A stretch of DNA of 64,000 bases from Tubulanus polymorphus (taxonomy: Eukaryota; Nemertea; Palaeonemertea; Tubulaniformes; Tubulanidae): the NCBI RefSeq assembly GCF_964204645.1, contig NC_134026.1, positions 24,322,650 through 24,386,649 on the forward strand, read 5' to 3'. Both the position numbers and the translations under genes were made by a program. Below are positions 14,201-28,800 of the stretch, in pieces (positions within the stretch are counted from its first letter, which is position 1; each line of letters starts with the position of its first letter). Below the pieces are notes generated by a model. The model had not been told where the DNA came from. It saw only the letters and a program-made list of their open reading frames with translations, and ran no database searches.

Positions 14201-17200
14201 GAGAGTTATCACCATCCATTAAAGTTATTCAGCCCTATTAATGATTATGCACTGGAGCACTGGAGTTTCATCATTTTTTTCGAGGGGTTTGTTTAGAGTG
14301 GACTATTAAGCATCCTCCACCAAGGAACCTCCTCATTGGGGGTTTGTCAAGCCTCAAAGAAATTACTTTTACCATTGAAACCCACACAAACACATAATAA
14401 GTCCAATAAAACACTACTTTTCTATATACTAACTCGCTGGTAATCTGTCTCTAATAGATATTATGCCCTTGTCTGATCTAGTCTTTATCTTAATGTTGTC
14501 CATCACGGCAAATTGCTCGAATTTGCACAGTATCGTAATTTTCATGTTTTGTTCATTTCAGGGCACCGAATTCACTTTCCCCGAATGCCAGCAAAGATCA
14601 GTCATCCCAAGATTTAGACATGACTCCGATAGAATATTTGGAAGGTTTCGTAGTTGGCTTATACCAGGAAATGTTCAATGCCTTACTGAATATCATCAAT
14701 CGGTAAGTTTGATGATTATTTCATATCCTTTCGCATTTGAAAGAACAGCAGTACTATTATATACTCACAGGCTGTATCCTAATATCCAAAAAAAAAGTGA
14801 ATACTACTAACTGTGGCGTCATGTCATTAAGCCAGATGTATCAGGTGACAGACTTCCATTGGTGTAGAGCTAATATTCACTGATTGAGTGAAGAGCAATT
14901 ACTGCTGTTATAATTGTGTTAGCGGATATAATACATATATATGTATATATATATATATTCTACTCTATATATATATATATATTTGTCTTGGATATTGATA
15001 AGATGGTCTACTTTTTTTTAGATGGGCTATTTGAATAAGGCCTATGTATAGATTGATTTGATTTTTTTTCAGTTCTTTAGCCTCTAATGTACGAATAGTA
15101 AACTCAATTACAATCGCCGACGGGCCTGGTTTTCAAAATCCAGTCAGCTGCGGCCGGGAATCCGGAGCGACTTTTGAAGATCTGTGCTATAACTATTGTC
15201 AAGAACGCTTACAACTTCTTTTCCACGAGAACATCTTCACGCAACAACAGGACAGATACGTACAGGTAGTTAGACGTACAGTATCACATGCATCGTCGCC
15301 GTCATGTCGTTAAGAATATTCCATTTGAAGTAGCTTGTATAAAGTTAATCATCGTCACGATCGATGAAATTCTTCTCGAGCTGAGAATGGATGTGTCTGC
15401 GTCTGTTTAATCATAATCTAGGGTAGAGCACACCGGGTGTACACAAATCTCCCTAGCATCCTACCGTTAATCAATATTCACCATATCATCTACGCTGGTT
15501 AAACCTCTCTATGAAAGATGAAAAATGCGATTGGAAATCGATAATAATTGAGTCTGTTGCTTTAGATTTGAAATGATATTAACAAGTAAAATTTCATACC
15601 ATTTCGTTTTTTATTTGACAGGAAAATGTTGAATGTGATTATGACAGTACATTCCCTACTCCGGCACCTATGGTAGAGTTTCTCGATAAGCCTTCGCAGT
15701 CGAGTTTGGTAAGTTAATTGTGGTCGTACCTGCTCTGCACATGCGTGTTGTTGTCACAAATAGAATAAGATAACCTTTAGAAATTGTCATTCTCCTGATT
15801 TTTAGCGATTCTGGTTCTTAAAAGATTGTCAAATTTCCTTCAAAACCCTGTACAGCGTGAGATATATTTCAAGGCTAAATATTGTGGGATTTTTTGTATG
15901 CTTCTGAAATATTTTGTTCAATCTGCTATTCTGATGAGGAAGTAAGCGGATTTGATTTTCAAGTTGTTCGAATCAAGATTCTGAGATGGCCCCTCCAGTG
16001 TATTGTATCTGTATTTGCCGTCTGCTTGAGCTGAGCGGGTTTATTTCACTGCTTAGCGCTGTGACACTGGCTGCCACTGACTACTCGCTGATGGAAAGTT
16101 AATTCTCCTAAGTGGAATAATACACTGCAAAAAACCTATCAGTTATGCACATCTCAGATAAATTTAATTTGTTTTTCGTTTTTATTCATTCGTTCATTTT
16201 AGCTTCATTAATACGACTACAGCTTATTTGATTTAATCTTCAGGCTGCTGATTATTCTATCGCAATGAAGATCTATGCGAGTTTTCTTTACACTTCATTT
16301 CTACCAGTTTTTGATTTTAATGTTTTAAATTCAGGTATCGACTGAGTCACCAGTCCACAAACAAATTGATATGGTAACGAATTTGTTGTTTAATTTCTAT
16401 CAATTTTGATTAGTTCGCCCGTTTTCTGTTCCTCAGTTCACAAGATTTTACCCGGTACCAGGGTCCACCAACACTTCACCTTTATCTCGGTTCAGGTAGC
16501 GCATGAACTGCATCAATAATATTAGCAAGCAAGAAAGCATATTACCAATCAATATGCCGTAATTCATCTAAATTCAACCAGCAATGAACTTGATATACAA
16601 GATTGGCATGGATGTCTGTCTATCAGTCTGTCCTAATCCTTCTGTCTAATCCAAATCTTTCCATCATCAAACTGTTAAATAGAATTGGCTTAATTACTAT
16701 TCCATGTTTGCTGGTGCAAATTGATTTCATTCATTTATTTCGTCAGACTCCTGCTGTTATATAGTTAGATCCGCCCCTGTAGTCGGAAGACACAATTCCT
16801 TAGATATTCACTTACCTTGAATGTCTCCTTCAAAAGCTTCAAAAAGATTTTATTTTAATGAAATCCACTGTACACTTTATGTTCAATAGCGCAAAATTAG
16901 GCGGAAGGTTTACAAAGGGGTTTGCATGTTAAGCAGCATATGAGCTGTGCAAGGAGGTATCCATGTGCCTCAGGGGTAGAGAACTCATTTTCATCATTCA
17001 GTTGAGATTTTTTGCTCACAAATGACCTTAGTCCACCACTTATGGCCTCTAGGTCAACTCAATTCCGCCATTTAACCACAGACTCATCCCGATAAATACC
17101 CTTCCTTATTTTTAAGTTCATTTTAGTGGAAGGAGATTCTTAACTGTTGAGAGATTTGATTCTATGATAGTTTTAACTCTAGCTTTAACTCTACCTTTGT

Positions 17201-19802
17201 TCACAATGAAAAGTGTCCATGACATTCCAGTTGAAGGAATCATCTGGAGTATGATTGATGTAGCTAATTCATGTTTTTATCCGAGGCGTAACGTCATACA
17301 TGAACAAAGTCGATAAAACTGATATTGTTAATTCATGCCTCCATTCAATTTGTGCTGAGTGTTATTACTGAGGTTAGGTAATTCAGCTGTGCATAAACAC
17401 ATGTACTTACATCGATGGATTTCATATTTGTCGTAATAATGCTATATTCTAATCACTACTACGTGTAAAAACAACGAGTAGTTGTTTTCTATTGTCGACA
17501 AATCAATTTTATACATTTATTACTCGGTGAGCAGCTTTTATTTAAAATCAATTCACGTATTAATGACTCAATACTGTGATTTCAATGAAAAATTTAATTA
17601 TCAGATTTGTATTCACGAACTGTCAAACCTTTAACGTATGAAATTGCAATTCCTTATTCGCGAGATTTTTCTTCAATGTTAAAGAGATATGAAATGCCGA
17701 GTGGCTTGAGTGTATCGATGAAGGTGAAGTGAAGTGTATTTTCTTTAATAAAGCCTGTTTTATTTCTTTTCCCTTCGCAAAAAGTGGATAGATTGGACAA
17801 TTGAAATAATCCTGCTTTGTGGAAATTAGGTCCAGTTAGTTGTACCTGTTATTTTGTAGATTGTAAAGACCTCAGCTCCTTTGGACTATTCATTGAATTT
17901 CACAAACACCAACTATCATTGACAAATATATTTTCACTGAAAATGTCTTCTACTTCATGCAAGCTCAATGATTATTTTATGATTATATGTTATTTCCATC
18001 AATATTTATTCACTAAAATGTTGATGTATATTTTCTTTATCATGCAGGTTCGTACGTCTGGTTTAGACAGACGAGACACTGACCAGAAAGGTTTATTGTG
18101 GATATTAGATGAAGAGGCTATATTACCTGGTGCCAATGAAGAAACATTCATCAGACGTGTTTACAACGGTTATCGGGATCGCAGAGATGGTAAGAAACGT
18201 TCTTTAAAAATTGCTGATTGAGAGCGATGTAAAAGTGTTTCATTGCAGTTCGCGACTAATAGTTGAACGTATAAAACCTCAATTTTCTGAGGCTATAAAC
18301 ATCATTTTTGAATGCATACCGCTTCAGCGTCAGGGTGGTGAGCACCGGTGACTCAACAGTCAATAAAGATCCAACTCATAATAGATTTGTTATGTAAGAC
18401 AGCAGTTATCATTGACTTGTACTCGTTGAAGAGATGTTGTCGTCAACGCCCGGATAACCCTGTTATATTTCAATATCGGCATTCACTGACGATCTGTAGC
18501 ACATAATTATCGATTGTAAGCGTTCACGAGAAACGATGATTAGAGACTTGTCTCAGTCTGTCGAGTCAGATAGTAGTTATCAGCGTCATATCAATATCAA
18601 TACTCATCATCAAACGGATGGACAATTTGTTTTTCTTTCTTACATCAGTTATTTGGTAACTCGTGATGGAAAAAATTTCATTTTCTTTTTTTCGGATTTT
18701 TTCTTTAGGCTGGCATTTATTATATCCCGAAGAGGACCTCAGTTTCTTCACCTTGAATCATTGTCAAGGCAACAATCCTGTTACGTACAATACTTCTGGA
18801 TGGCTGAAAGCTGCTCGTGAGAACCCTGTAGTGAAGACTGCACTGGCTGTTTTACAGGAATCACAGCGGTGAGTTTGAATTAATCATTATTGTCCTTGAG
18901 GCTATACTGACATTAGCGTGAGTGAGTGTACCTTGTACGCTGACTGCAACACAACTAAGCGGCCGTTCGCTAGCAATGGACCTCCGCTAATGAAATCGTC
19001 TGCAGAATCTTCTTTATTCACACACATCTCTTCACCACCATATCGGAACATCTAAATTCAAATGAATCGAATTACACTTACTGATCAAGTTTCAGGCTAT
19101 GTTGTATGAGCACTGGCACTGGTACTGGTACATGAGTTCTGTTATTTTTGTTGTTGTAGGGAGAACATTGCCCATCTATTTAGCACAATTCGCACGATGC
19201 CCACAACCTTCAGTGGGTCAATGGTTGGCATGGAAGGAGGCGCCACCGGTCTGAGGCGTTCGACGAGTATGCGGAGATCATACGTAGGGGGTGCTGGGCT
19301 TAAACGTCGTTCAATTCCAATACAGCTCAAAACTCAAATGGTAAGCATCGTGAGTGATAAAGTTTTCTTTGAGATATCGAGGAGTATCGTGTACTGAAAC
19401 AATCTATTTTTCAGGATTCCACTGGTGAACAACTCAGACGTACAAACATGCATTTTGTACACTGCGTTTTACCGCAACCTAACGCAGGTACTTGCGATAT
19501 CAAAGGCTCGACTTCCGCTCTCGGTACTCTGCCTACGATGGAAGATTTCATGATCAATGTTGGCCTTTTACGCCAACAAATCCGTGGGTCTGAGATATTG
19601 GAAACTGTGCGCATACATCGGCAAGGTAATTCTTACATTTTACATTTATATATGACTTGAATGATAATATAATGTATTGAATGATAAATGTTAGAATTAG
19701 AAATTTTGAAACGAGCTTTAATTCTCCTCAGATAATCTAAACCCCTATAGATAACTGAGTGATATTGTGAAATTTGAATTGTGTGTCAGCGACTTCCAGT
19801 AG

Positions 19803-19844
<42 letters not shown>

Positions 19845-22800
19845 CACTTTAAATCTGTTTTTGTTTGTCCTTTGGGTATTATGGTCCATCCAATAATCAT
19901 AGACAGTTTCCTTTCAGCCATCATTGGCTGTTTTGAGTGATTCTCATAATTCCCTGTAGTGCTGTATCTGAGCTAGTCAGGTGCACATAATCTAATGGAA
20001 TGATGTACGGCCATATAAATGACTATCGAGCATTAGTTTAGAGGGCACGTTGATTTCTTTGTTGCCCTGAAGGTGGCAGCATGGTACAAGAGCGACTTGT
20101 CTTTGTGTGTGAAGGCGTGAAAATGACTTCCAATTTGCTCCGAACGAAACCAGAGAAAATGGTTGGATTGATCGAATGGAAATTCCCCGATAATCACATG
20201 AATTTTCGTCGTTGGTTGATTCGTGCTGTGTAATTTACTGATGCGCTCGCTGTTTTGTAAAACATTTGATTGAGGGAAATTTAGGACATTGAGTGTTATC
20301 AAATACTTCTCAATCTTCTTATTGTTTTTTACACGTAGATTAATTGAATATATAGAATTTTACCAAAAATCATTTAGAATTATCTCAAACTATCACCTCC
20401 TTTATAAGTTTGGCCAAGGAGGAGCTTTGTCCATTTGATTAAGATTTCTGAATTTTCATGAAATAATTATTACAATTCATTCATCATTGATTATCTGATT
20501 GCCATTATGTTTAATTTAGGTTATCCGGAGCACATGCTTTATCCAGATTTCCGTAAGAGATATGAAGTGTTGTCTCCGATTCCACTGAAGAATGGAGCTG
20601 TAACTGATGATAAGCAGGTAAAGTGATCTTGTCACGTCAAGCACGAACATTTCTCTTCAGGCAATGCATCAATACATAATAAAGACGATAATCATGACGA
20701 CAATGTATAATAGTCTAGTTATGATAGACATTGGGCTTTCTAATAGCATAGAAGACTTGACTTAGAATACTACATCTATCTTGTGAGGTCAAATCTATCA
20801 AACTGGACCTGATTGCACAATTGTGAGTGTTATCCAACATTATCAAAATTTTTGGTTTTCAGGCCGTGGAACAATTATTGGACTTTCTAGAGATAGAAAA
20901 TAACACGTACAGACTGGGTCTAAGCCAGGTAAGAACCTAATTACTGCTTTAATCTTGTTATCTGATGTGCAAGATTCTGAGATGGTCCCTTTCGTGTACG
21001 GTTATCCAGCTTATGGCAGATGGCAGCAGAGTTGAAGTCAAAATCATCGTTGATTAATGTTACAAAATGTCAATAAATCAATAGAACAGACTAAAATAAA
21101 AACCTACCTCCTACGAAAAGGCAGGCATGGTGATATCCTAGATCATAAACTTGTGGTTAGATAGTTATTGGTGTTATTATTGACCCTGTTTATTAGTCAT
21201 TTTGACACATCTTCAAGTGTGGCTCTACTGCTTGTTAAGTACTTAATGGTTATTGCGAGATGTAGTAGTTTTTTCAAAACAGTGAAAATCAAAGAGGTTT
21301 TTTCTCCTAAGCAATCAATACAAATAGGAGTTTGTTTTAAACAGCTTAACCTCTTTTAAATACATGTGTCAATTATAAGTAGTGTTGACATAAAGTGTTG
21401 ATCCGCTGTCTTGGAATGGGGTATTTCGAACTAGCAAATGAACTAGTTGCATATATGTATTGTATTATATGTTCACTATGTTAAAACGTATGCCTTAAAG
21501 GTAGAAAATGAAATGTAGGCTCTCTAATAACAGGCTTTGTCAGACCATTAATGTAATTAGAAGAAAGATTAGTTGCCAGCAGGGTCAAGATTTGTTAGTG
21601 AAAAAGGATCCGCACAAATACTACTGGTAACTTTCAATCATGTTTGTTCAGTGAACAGTGAAATAACGTTGAGTGCTTTATAAATAACGTGCTTAGAACA
21701 GATAGCTACCTCGTTTCTATTTCAAGGGACAAAAAGGTTCTTGACCTTGGAACAAGCATCACAATTGAATCATTTATTTTTTTCTTTGAATGAGATGAAA
21801 ATCTTTACCGAGGAAAGTTGTAGATTTTGAGAAAAACTTATGATTTGTCCTTGTTAGTTATCCTGACTTTGTGGCGTGAAGATTGATTGAATTGATACCG
21901 CAGTATTTTCATTATTTGATTCTTTTTTTCTGAATTCGCTTGAAAACTTTCATAGATTATGTGGGAATCTGATTTTCAATAAGTAATGTATAATCTATTA
22001 ATCTGACATTACACACTTTAGCCGCGAGAAGCCATCACCCCTGCATTAACCATAGATAATGAACTAGTCTTGTAAGAGCATTAATAAAATGAGTGGCAGT
22101 CCTTTCGGCGCACGTCCACTATTGAAGACACAAGGTTAGATAGAGCAATGCCAGCAGGTAGTGAATGAGTAGCAATTGTCCAGTGATTGATAGAGACGTT
22201 TTGCCTGATCTTTCATCTTCCGCATCAAAAAAAGGACTTTCTGAAAAGAAAATTTTTCCACGCGAATCGTTTGGTAGAACATCTGAAAAATAGGAGTTTG
22301 GCATTCATGAGTTTCTGAGCAAGTCAATCGCAGACGGCAATCGATATAATCAATAGAAAGGGCCTATGATAGTCGACTCAATTTGATTGATTAGTCGGAA
22401 TATGTTTGATTGCTGCGCTGAAAAAATGAAGCAGCAAATTCTCTGCGAATCGTCTGACGGAGTTCGGAATGGAGAAGGAAAACCGTGGAAATATCGATCA
22501 GAACATATTCAGTACGTCCCCGGCTCGGATTCAGAGTCTCATTTCGACAGTTGCGATTGCAGTCGCGCTGAAACATGGAAGTCATTAGATCAACGGGTTT
22601 GTGATGATGAAAATGGTTATCACATCCTCGTCCGTGGCAGTCCGGTATCAAGTATCGCCGATTCATATTTCAGTAAAAACTCTGATGTCGATAGTTTTTA
22701 CACGACGACTAGTGAAATGTACGATGAATTGACGGAGACGTCCGAGTTGGAGCTGGTTGACGTTTACAGCGACGGAGTCAACGAGTATTTAGAATTCAAG

Positions 22801-25800
22801 GAAACCTTTAGAAAGACCGGGGTAAATAATAATAATAACGAAGTCGATGGCGTGGACGCAAGATCTGAGTTATCATTGAACGATAAAAATGTTGACAACT
22901 ACGAGACACGTGTGATAAACTCGTCTCGCGAGATTGATATCGGTGCACGCGCAGACACTCAAACAGTTTATCACAATGAAATTCAGGTAAAATTCGTTGA
23001 TATTCGATCACTGAACTTCGATGATATTGTATTTAAGAATGGTACATTTATGAGGTCATCACATACGCTATTCTGTGCAATATTTTTTTCGTAGAAATCA
23101 CAAATTTGGAAGACATGCTATTTTGGAAAGTTTATGATCCAGTAGTTGATATTCAAGCAGATCGCAGAATGAATTAGTATATACATCATCCCTTGAATTT
23201 CTGCTTGCTCTAATATATTCAGGGCAAGGTCAATATAATACATTGTAGTATATAAGTGAATGAATGCATTTATTGCATGGTCTTGTTAGAAATGGTGATT
23301 AGATTACTGATTAGACTACTAATCTACTATTAAAGAATGTGTCTGATATATGATATTGCAAATACCGGCTCAAGTATTTGTTTACATAGTTAGTTTAAAG
23401 TTTTTCTGTCAAGATGCCAACAGTTATGAATTACTATGTAATGAACTTTTGCAAGGAGTCAATGATGCACAAAAAGATATGTAAAAATGAGAGGCAACAA
23501 ATGTGCTTTCATTTCAATATTGAGTTATTCAATCGCTATGAAAATGAAATTGAATTCAATTTAAATGACCATTCGCTAATACCTCTCAGTCTGGAGTCAG
23601 AAATTAGATTCAACCTGAACAACTATCATCTGTTATTCAGAGGGAGATTATACTTGTTCAGAGGTTTAGAATGATAGTAATTGCGCTGCGCTATGTCTGG
23701 GTTGTAATACTTACATATTACTATAATAACCATAGATGCCATTAAAAAATGTACAGTATCACGGCGGATATTTCGCGAAACCATTCCACGGATGTCAATA
23801 ATCTATGCGGAATGCAATTATCTCAGTAGAAATAAGTTACTTAATGATGTAGAAATAAGTTACTTAATGATGTCTTGGTTAATCAGTCGTGAGAATATTG
23901 CTGAAAGAATCTTGTAAGAAAAATGACAGTATTGCCATCCCGTGAGGCATTAGTGGTACCTCATTATCATTTGATATAATATTGCTGTCGGCAGACAGAT
24001 TTTAATTGGTTTTCAGATCATTAATTAATGAGCCAGCTGCGTAATGAAGTTTCACGATGAAATTGTTAATGCTTGTTCCTGTATTGGGTCTTCCTATAGT
24101 AGATAATGATTCATACATATATACTATTGTTTTCAAGACTTGAGTCCAGGTTGTGATAATTTACTTCAGTATTGAGACGGTGTTGTTATATGTGGCTTTT
24201 TAATGATGTAGGCGTTCATTCTTTCAGAGCTGCCAACTATTCCCGGTTTCCGGAATTTGTTACTATTCCATAATGAGGAATTCTGATTTGATTTGTTTGA
24301 TACATACAGATGTATGAAAGATGTTACTGCTAAAGGTCTTTCTGTTGATTAATTTTAAAGTTTTCTTTCATATTTCATTGAAATATTATACTGAAATAAA
24401 TTGAATTTCTTACTGATAGCACTTTTCAGAGGTTGGCAGCCTTGTTCTTTGTGAACGAATTTGAAAAACTGAGGATTTGTATAACAATGAAATTTATTGA
24501 AGAATCACACTTCTTGAATACCGGTATATTCTTTATTCAATCGAATCAGAAGTTGAATTTTATTCAATATTCTCAAACCCTAAGCTCAAATGAAACAGGC
24601 TCCAGATGTGGAAAAACATTGAATATGCGAAACATAGAGAACAGGTGTTCTTCAGAAGGTGTATGACTAAGGATATTTTTAATTCACTTATAGAAAGGAA
24701 TAAAAACATAGTACAAAAAATAAAGAATAGAAACTATATACATTATTGATACTATTACAGTGAATTCTCTTCAGTTCCGAAGTGGTGTTTTAGTATTTTA
24801 TTTGAATTATTTACCATTAAACCTGCTGTACTAGCACATCCGAATGAACATGTATGGTACTTGTCGTTCAGCATTTTGTGGAAGTACATAAGATATTTTG
24901 AGACGAGACAGACGAGACAGCGTTGTGAAATGTCATAAACGTTTGACATTTTTGCCGATTTTCCGTTTTCATCAATCTAGATTTAAGTTATCTTCGCGAG
25001 ACAGACTTGAGCTTATGGGTATATACTGTATATAAACCCGCATGTTAATTAACCTTAATGTGTATAAAAAGATACTCATGAACATTTTTCCCTACATATA
25101 TTCTTTAAAAAATACTTCTGCTGTTGATGATAGTGCTGGTATGTTTGACTGGAACTAGATAGAATTCTTTGTTGGTAGCATTGATAGCTATCGTTATTTC
25201 AAATGGTGATAAGTTCGTTGATATATAAGATTTTGTTTTATTTTTTCAGATATTTTTCCGATCAGGTGGTTTAGCTCAACTTGAGGATGCCCGAGAAGAG
25301 AAACTATCGGGAACGATCCAACGCTTCCAGGCTTATTGCCGCGGTTACTTGGCTCGACAATATCTTTCTAAACTTAAAGTAAGTATCATCATGTTCGAAA
25401 TAATTTCATGTACAGGTTGTTACCTAATTGAATGAATTTTTGAATCAATAAGATCAAACAATTCTTCCTCAGTCTAAAATGGTAAGTTCATAATGCCCTT
25501 CTTCATATCATTTTAGCCTGAAGAAGGGTGGTAGGAATATTTTGAGTATTTCAAATAGTATTAGCTTTTTATTGTCTTTCAACAATCGTGTGGTTTTACA
25601 TTTATTGAATGAATTTTTGTCAGTAAATTTAAGAATTAAATACTTGGAAGATGATATCGAGAATCAAAATAACTTGCACTTATTCAGGGGTCTTATATAT
25701 TTATTCAAAATTATGGAGGTTCAACTGAATGGCAATTACAAGTCGTCTATTCTATTAAATGTGAATTGATGTGTTTTGTATGTTACACCAGTGCATATTG

Positions 25801-28800
25801 AATATTGTATCGAATAATCACATTAAACAATTGTTTCACACATGGTGTCTGTATATGATTACTCGAATAACATAAAATATGATTCATCAGACTAGTGAAT
25901 CTCGTGATAAAAACTGGCAATTGATTAAGCAGTTCATTTTACAAGTTGGACTCGTGTTCAAATATTACAATTCCTTCTATCCATTTCTAGTTGCAACATT
26001 TGGCCGTATCTTGCATACAGAGAAATGTGCGCAAATTCATGGCAATTCGTACCTGGACGTGGTGGAGACTTTATACGAAGGTTCAACCACTGCTGGATGT
26101 GCATAGAACGGAAGAGGAACTCAAGAATAAAGATGTTAGTTCATATCATTGCTCTATCTATTTGAATAATAGGCAATTGTTTCTTAAGTGTCTATTTTAT
26201 TAAGCTAAGCTATTGAAGGAAATTTTTACATACCGGTAATGGATGTAGTCGATGTTATTTGAAATAATTGAAGGCCTTCGTGTTGTTATCATCGGAAATC
26301 AATTGTTTTTCTTACCGTCATCATAATGGCAGGTTGAACTGGAACAGTTGCGATTGAAAGCCGATAAACTGGAACGTGAGCGAAATGAATACAAACTGAA
26401 TAGCGATCGCTTGGAATCGAAACTGAACGAGCTAACAGCTGATCTGATGGATGAACATACAACGTCTTCTCAAGCTGCTGAAATACTCGAGGCCGAATCA
26501 TCTGAAAGAATGAGATTAGAGAAAGAACTCCGTGACTCTCAGGTACTTGTGGCCCACTTCAATGTTACCAATGCCATTTTCCAGATAAACCGGAAGATTT
26601 ATATTTTATCATAATTCTTGGTCCATCATAGGCGAAACTGACTGCTTATCAAAGAAAAAATGAACAATTAGAAGTACAAGTGATGCAAAGTCAACTGTGG
26701 ACATCTGCTATTGATGGAGAAATGGACGACGATGAAGATGAAGGTGAAACAATTAAAATGAGACAAAGGCATTTTTTAATCATTTTCTATCTACCGGTAT
26801 TTGAAGATTGATTTATGGTAAATGATGGTTATTCTTGGTTCACAGGTGACTCTTTGTATAAACAAAAATATGACAATTTAAGACGAGAAATGGAATTCAT
26901 GAAGAAACAACTGCAACATCAACACGAGGAAGATTTAGAGCAAGAAAGAAACAGTAAAAAACATCTGGAAAGACGCGTGAGTTTGCTGGACATTATATAT
27001 TCAGAAATGTGCTAAGCATACCGGGTATTTCATATTCTGAATCAACATACCTTTTACTAAGATTTATGGATAAAGATTATATGGATAGAAATATATGAAT
27101 TATATGTTGTTGTAACTGCATTAAACTGCTTGTGGCATAAGATTTGTTGAATCACTGGCAAAAGAATTTTTGATTTTAGTTAAATGAATTGACTGAAGAG
27201 AATGAGGAGCAGAGGCGGCAGTTATTGAATGCGAAGAGAAAAACACAGAAATGTACGACGGACATGCAAGACATAAAATTCCATTTGGAAGAACAAATTT
27301 CACGCAATTCTGATCTGGAGAAGAAACAGCGACGGTAGGTTTTAGTTGATTGATTACTGACGACAGAATTGAGAATTATTCATGAGGAAGCAATTCTGTT
27401 GGAAATTTCTATTGAAGATTGCTGTTATGCCATCATTCCCATGTGATAGAAAAAAAACTGGTTTTATGTTTATCGTGCGTTATACAGGGTTTATCATTAG
27501 ATTGTGATTGCCATACTGAAATGGAAAGAAAGTTTTTGTATGAATAATTTTTGTTTGTAGTTAAGCTCTGATCTTATTAGCGTTCATCTATGTAACACAC
27601 AAAGATCAATTTTTAATGCAACTAGATTTTTGAATAATCAGATTCGATGCCGAGTTGGCGCACTACCAATCTGAAGCAGAGGAAGAGAAAATTCAGCGTG
27701 AAAAAATTCACCGTGAGCGTGAGCAACTGTCAGCAGAGAAATACACAGTGTCAACAGAACTCAGTCAGCTACAAGAGGAACATGATGCTCAGAGTGCCGT
27801 GATCAGGAAACTCCAAGATGAGCTGTCTGATCTCACTGAAGCAGGAAATAAGGGCGATGAGGTAGGTTAGAGCATCACAGACATATGAAAGAGGCTCAGT
27901 TACATGAACCTTATCAGGATAAAAGTGTCTTGTAATCGTGCTGAACATTTTCCATTACCAGGAGCTATTCATAAAGATTTTGTCTTCATTATTAAATATA
28001 TTCATCGTGTGCAGGCATTGGTGTTGAAACGACAAATACGTGAATTAGAAGCTAAAGTTCAAGACCAGGAGGAAGAACTAGATGAGCAAGCTGGAACAAT
28101 ACAACAGTTGGAACAAGTATGTATTTAATCTGCCTTCTAAGCTGTATTTATAACATACACAACGCATGGATGCTATCATTGCATGCAATCTGACTTTTTT
28201 CTTCACAGGCTAAGCTACGTTTGGAAATGGATCAAGAAAAGAAGAGGCAACAATATCAGAAAGATTTGGATGAAAAAGATGTTGAAGTCGAAGAAATGCG
28301 AGCTTCTACTCAAAGGAAGGTTGGTATTTTGATTAGTGTTTCGAATATCGTAAGGTTTGTTATTCCCGTTATGATGTTGTTGGGGAAACTTTCTGAAAAT
28401 TTAAATTTCAGCTGAAACAACTCGAAGTGCAAATAGAGGATGAATATGAAGAGAAACAAAAAGCTGTGAAAGATAAACGCGATTTAGAACATCAATTACA
28501 AGAACTAGGAGCTAGGGGACCTGAAAGAGATCGAGGTGAGAAATTATTTCATTAGCGCTGTAAACAATATTATGATTCAATAGATTTTCTTTGTTTCATT
28601 GTCATATGAATATTACCTGTATATTTAGGGGCTGAACGGAGTCTGCGACGTGATTTAAAACGAACAAAGGCATTGCTCAAAGATGCACAGACAATGTTAG
28701 ACAGACAGAAAGACCCTACAGCTAATCGTAATATCATCAAACAGCTCCGAAATCAGGTAGAGATTTATCTTCAGTATATCTAATTACACTAGAGTCATAT

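Larger units (their letters stand above)
10390..21030 (+). repeat. Dispersed intronic repeat family with core GAGATGGCCCCT (4 copies)
   Basis: Four copies lie in Myo18 introns, all in the same orientation, near 10392, 11557, 15980 and 20974. The two best-preserved (15975 and 20970) share AAGATTCTGAGATGG followed by a CCCT-type core and a GTGTA-type end. Copies at 11557 and 15980 both continue to a GTTTATTT-like segment about 50 bp downstream. The feature range spans the set; each copy covers roughly 40-90 bp. This is probably a decayed transposable-element fragment. Confidence 0.45.

Noticed and set aside
22391-23011. - strand ORFs opposite exon C
   Set aside because: Antisense shadows of the 22402-22986 frame.
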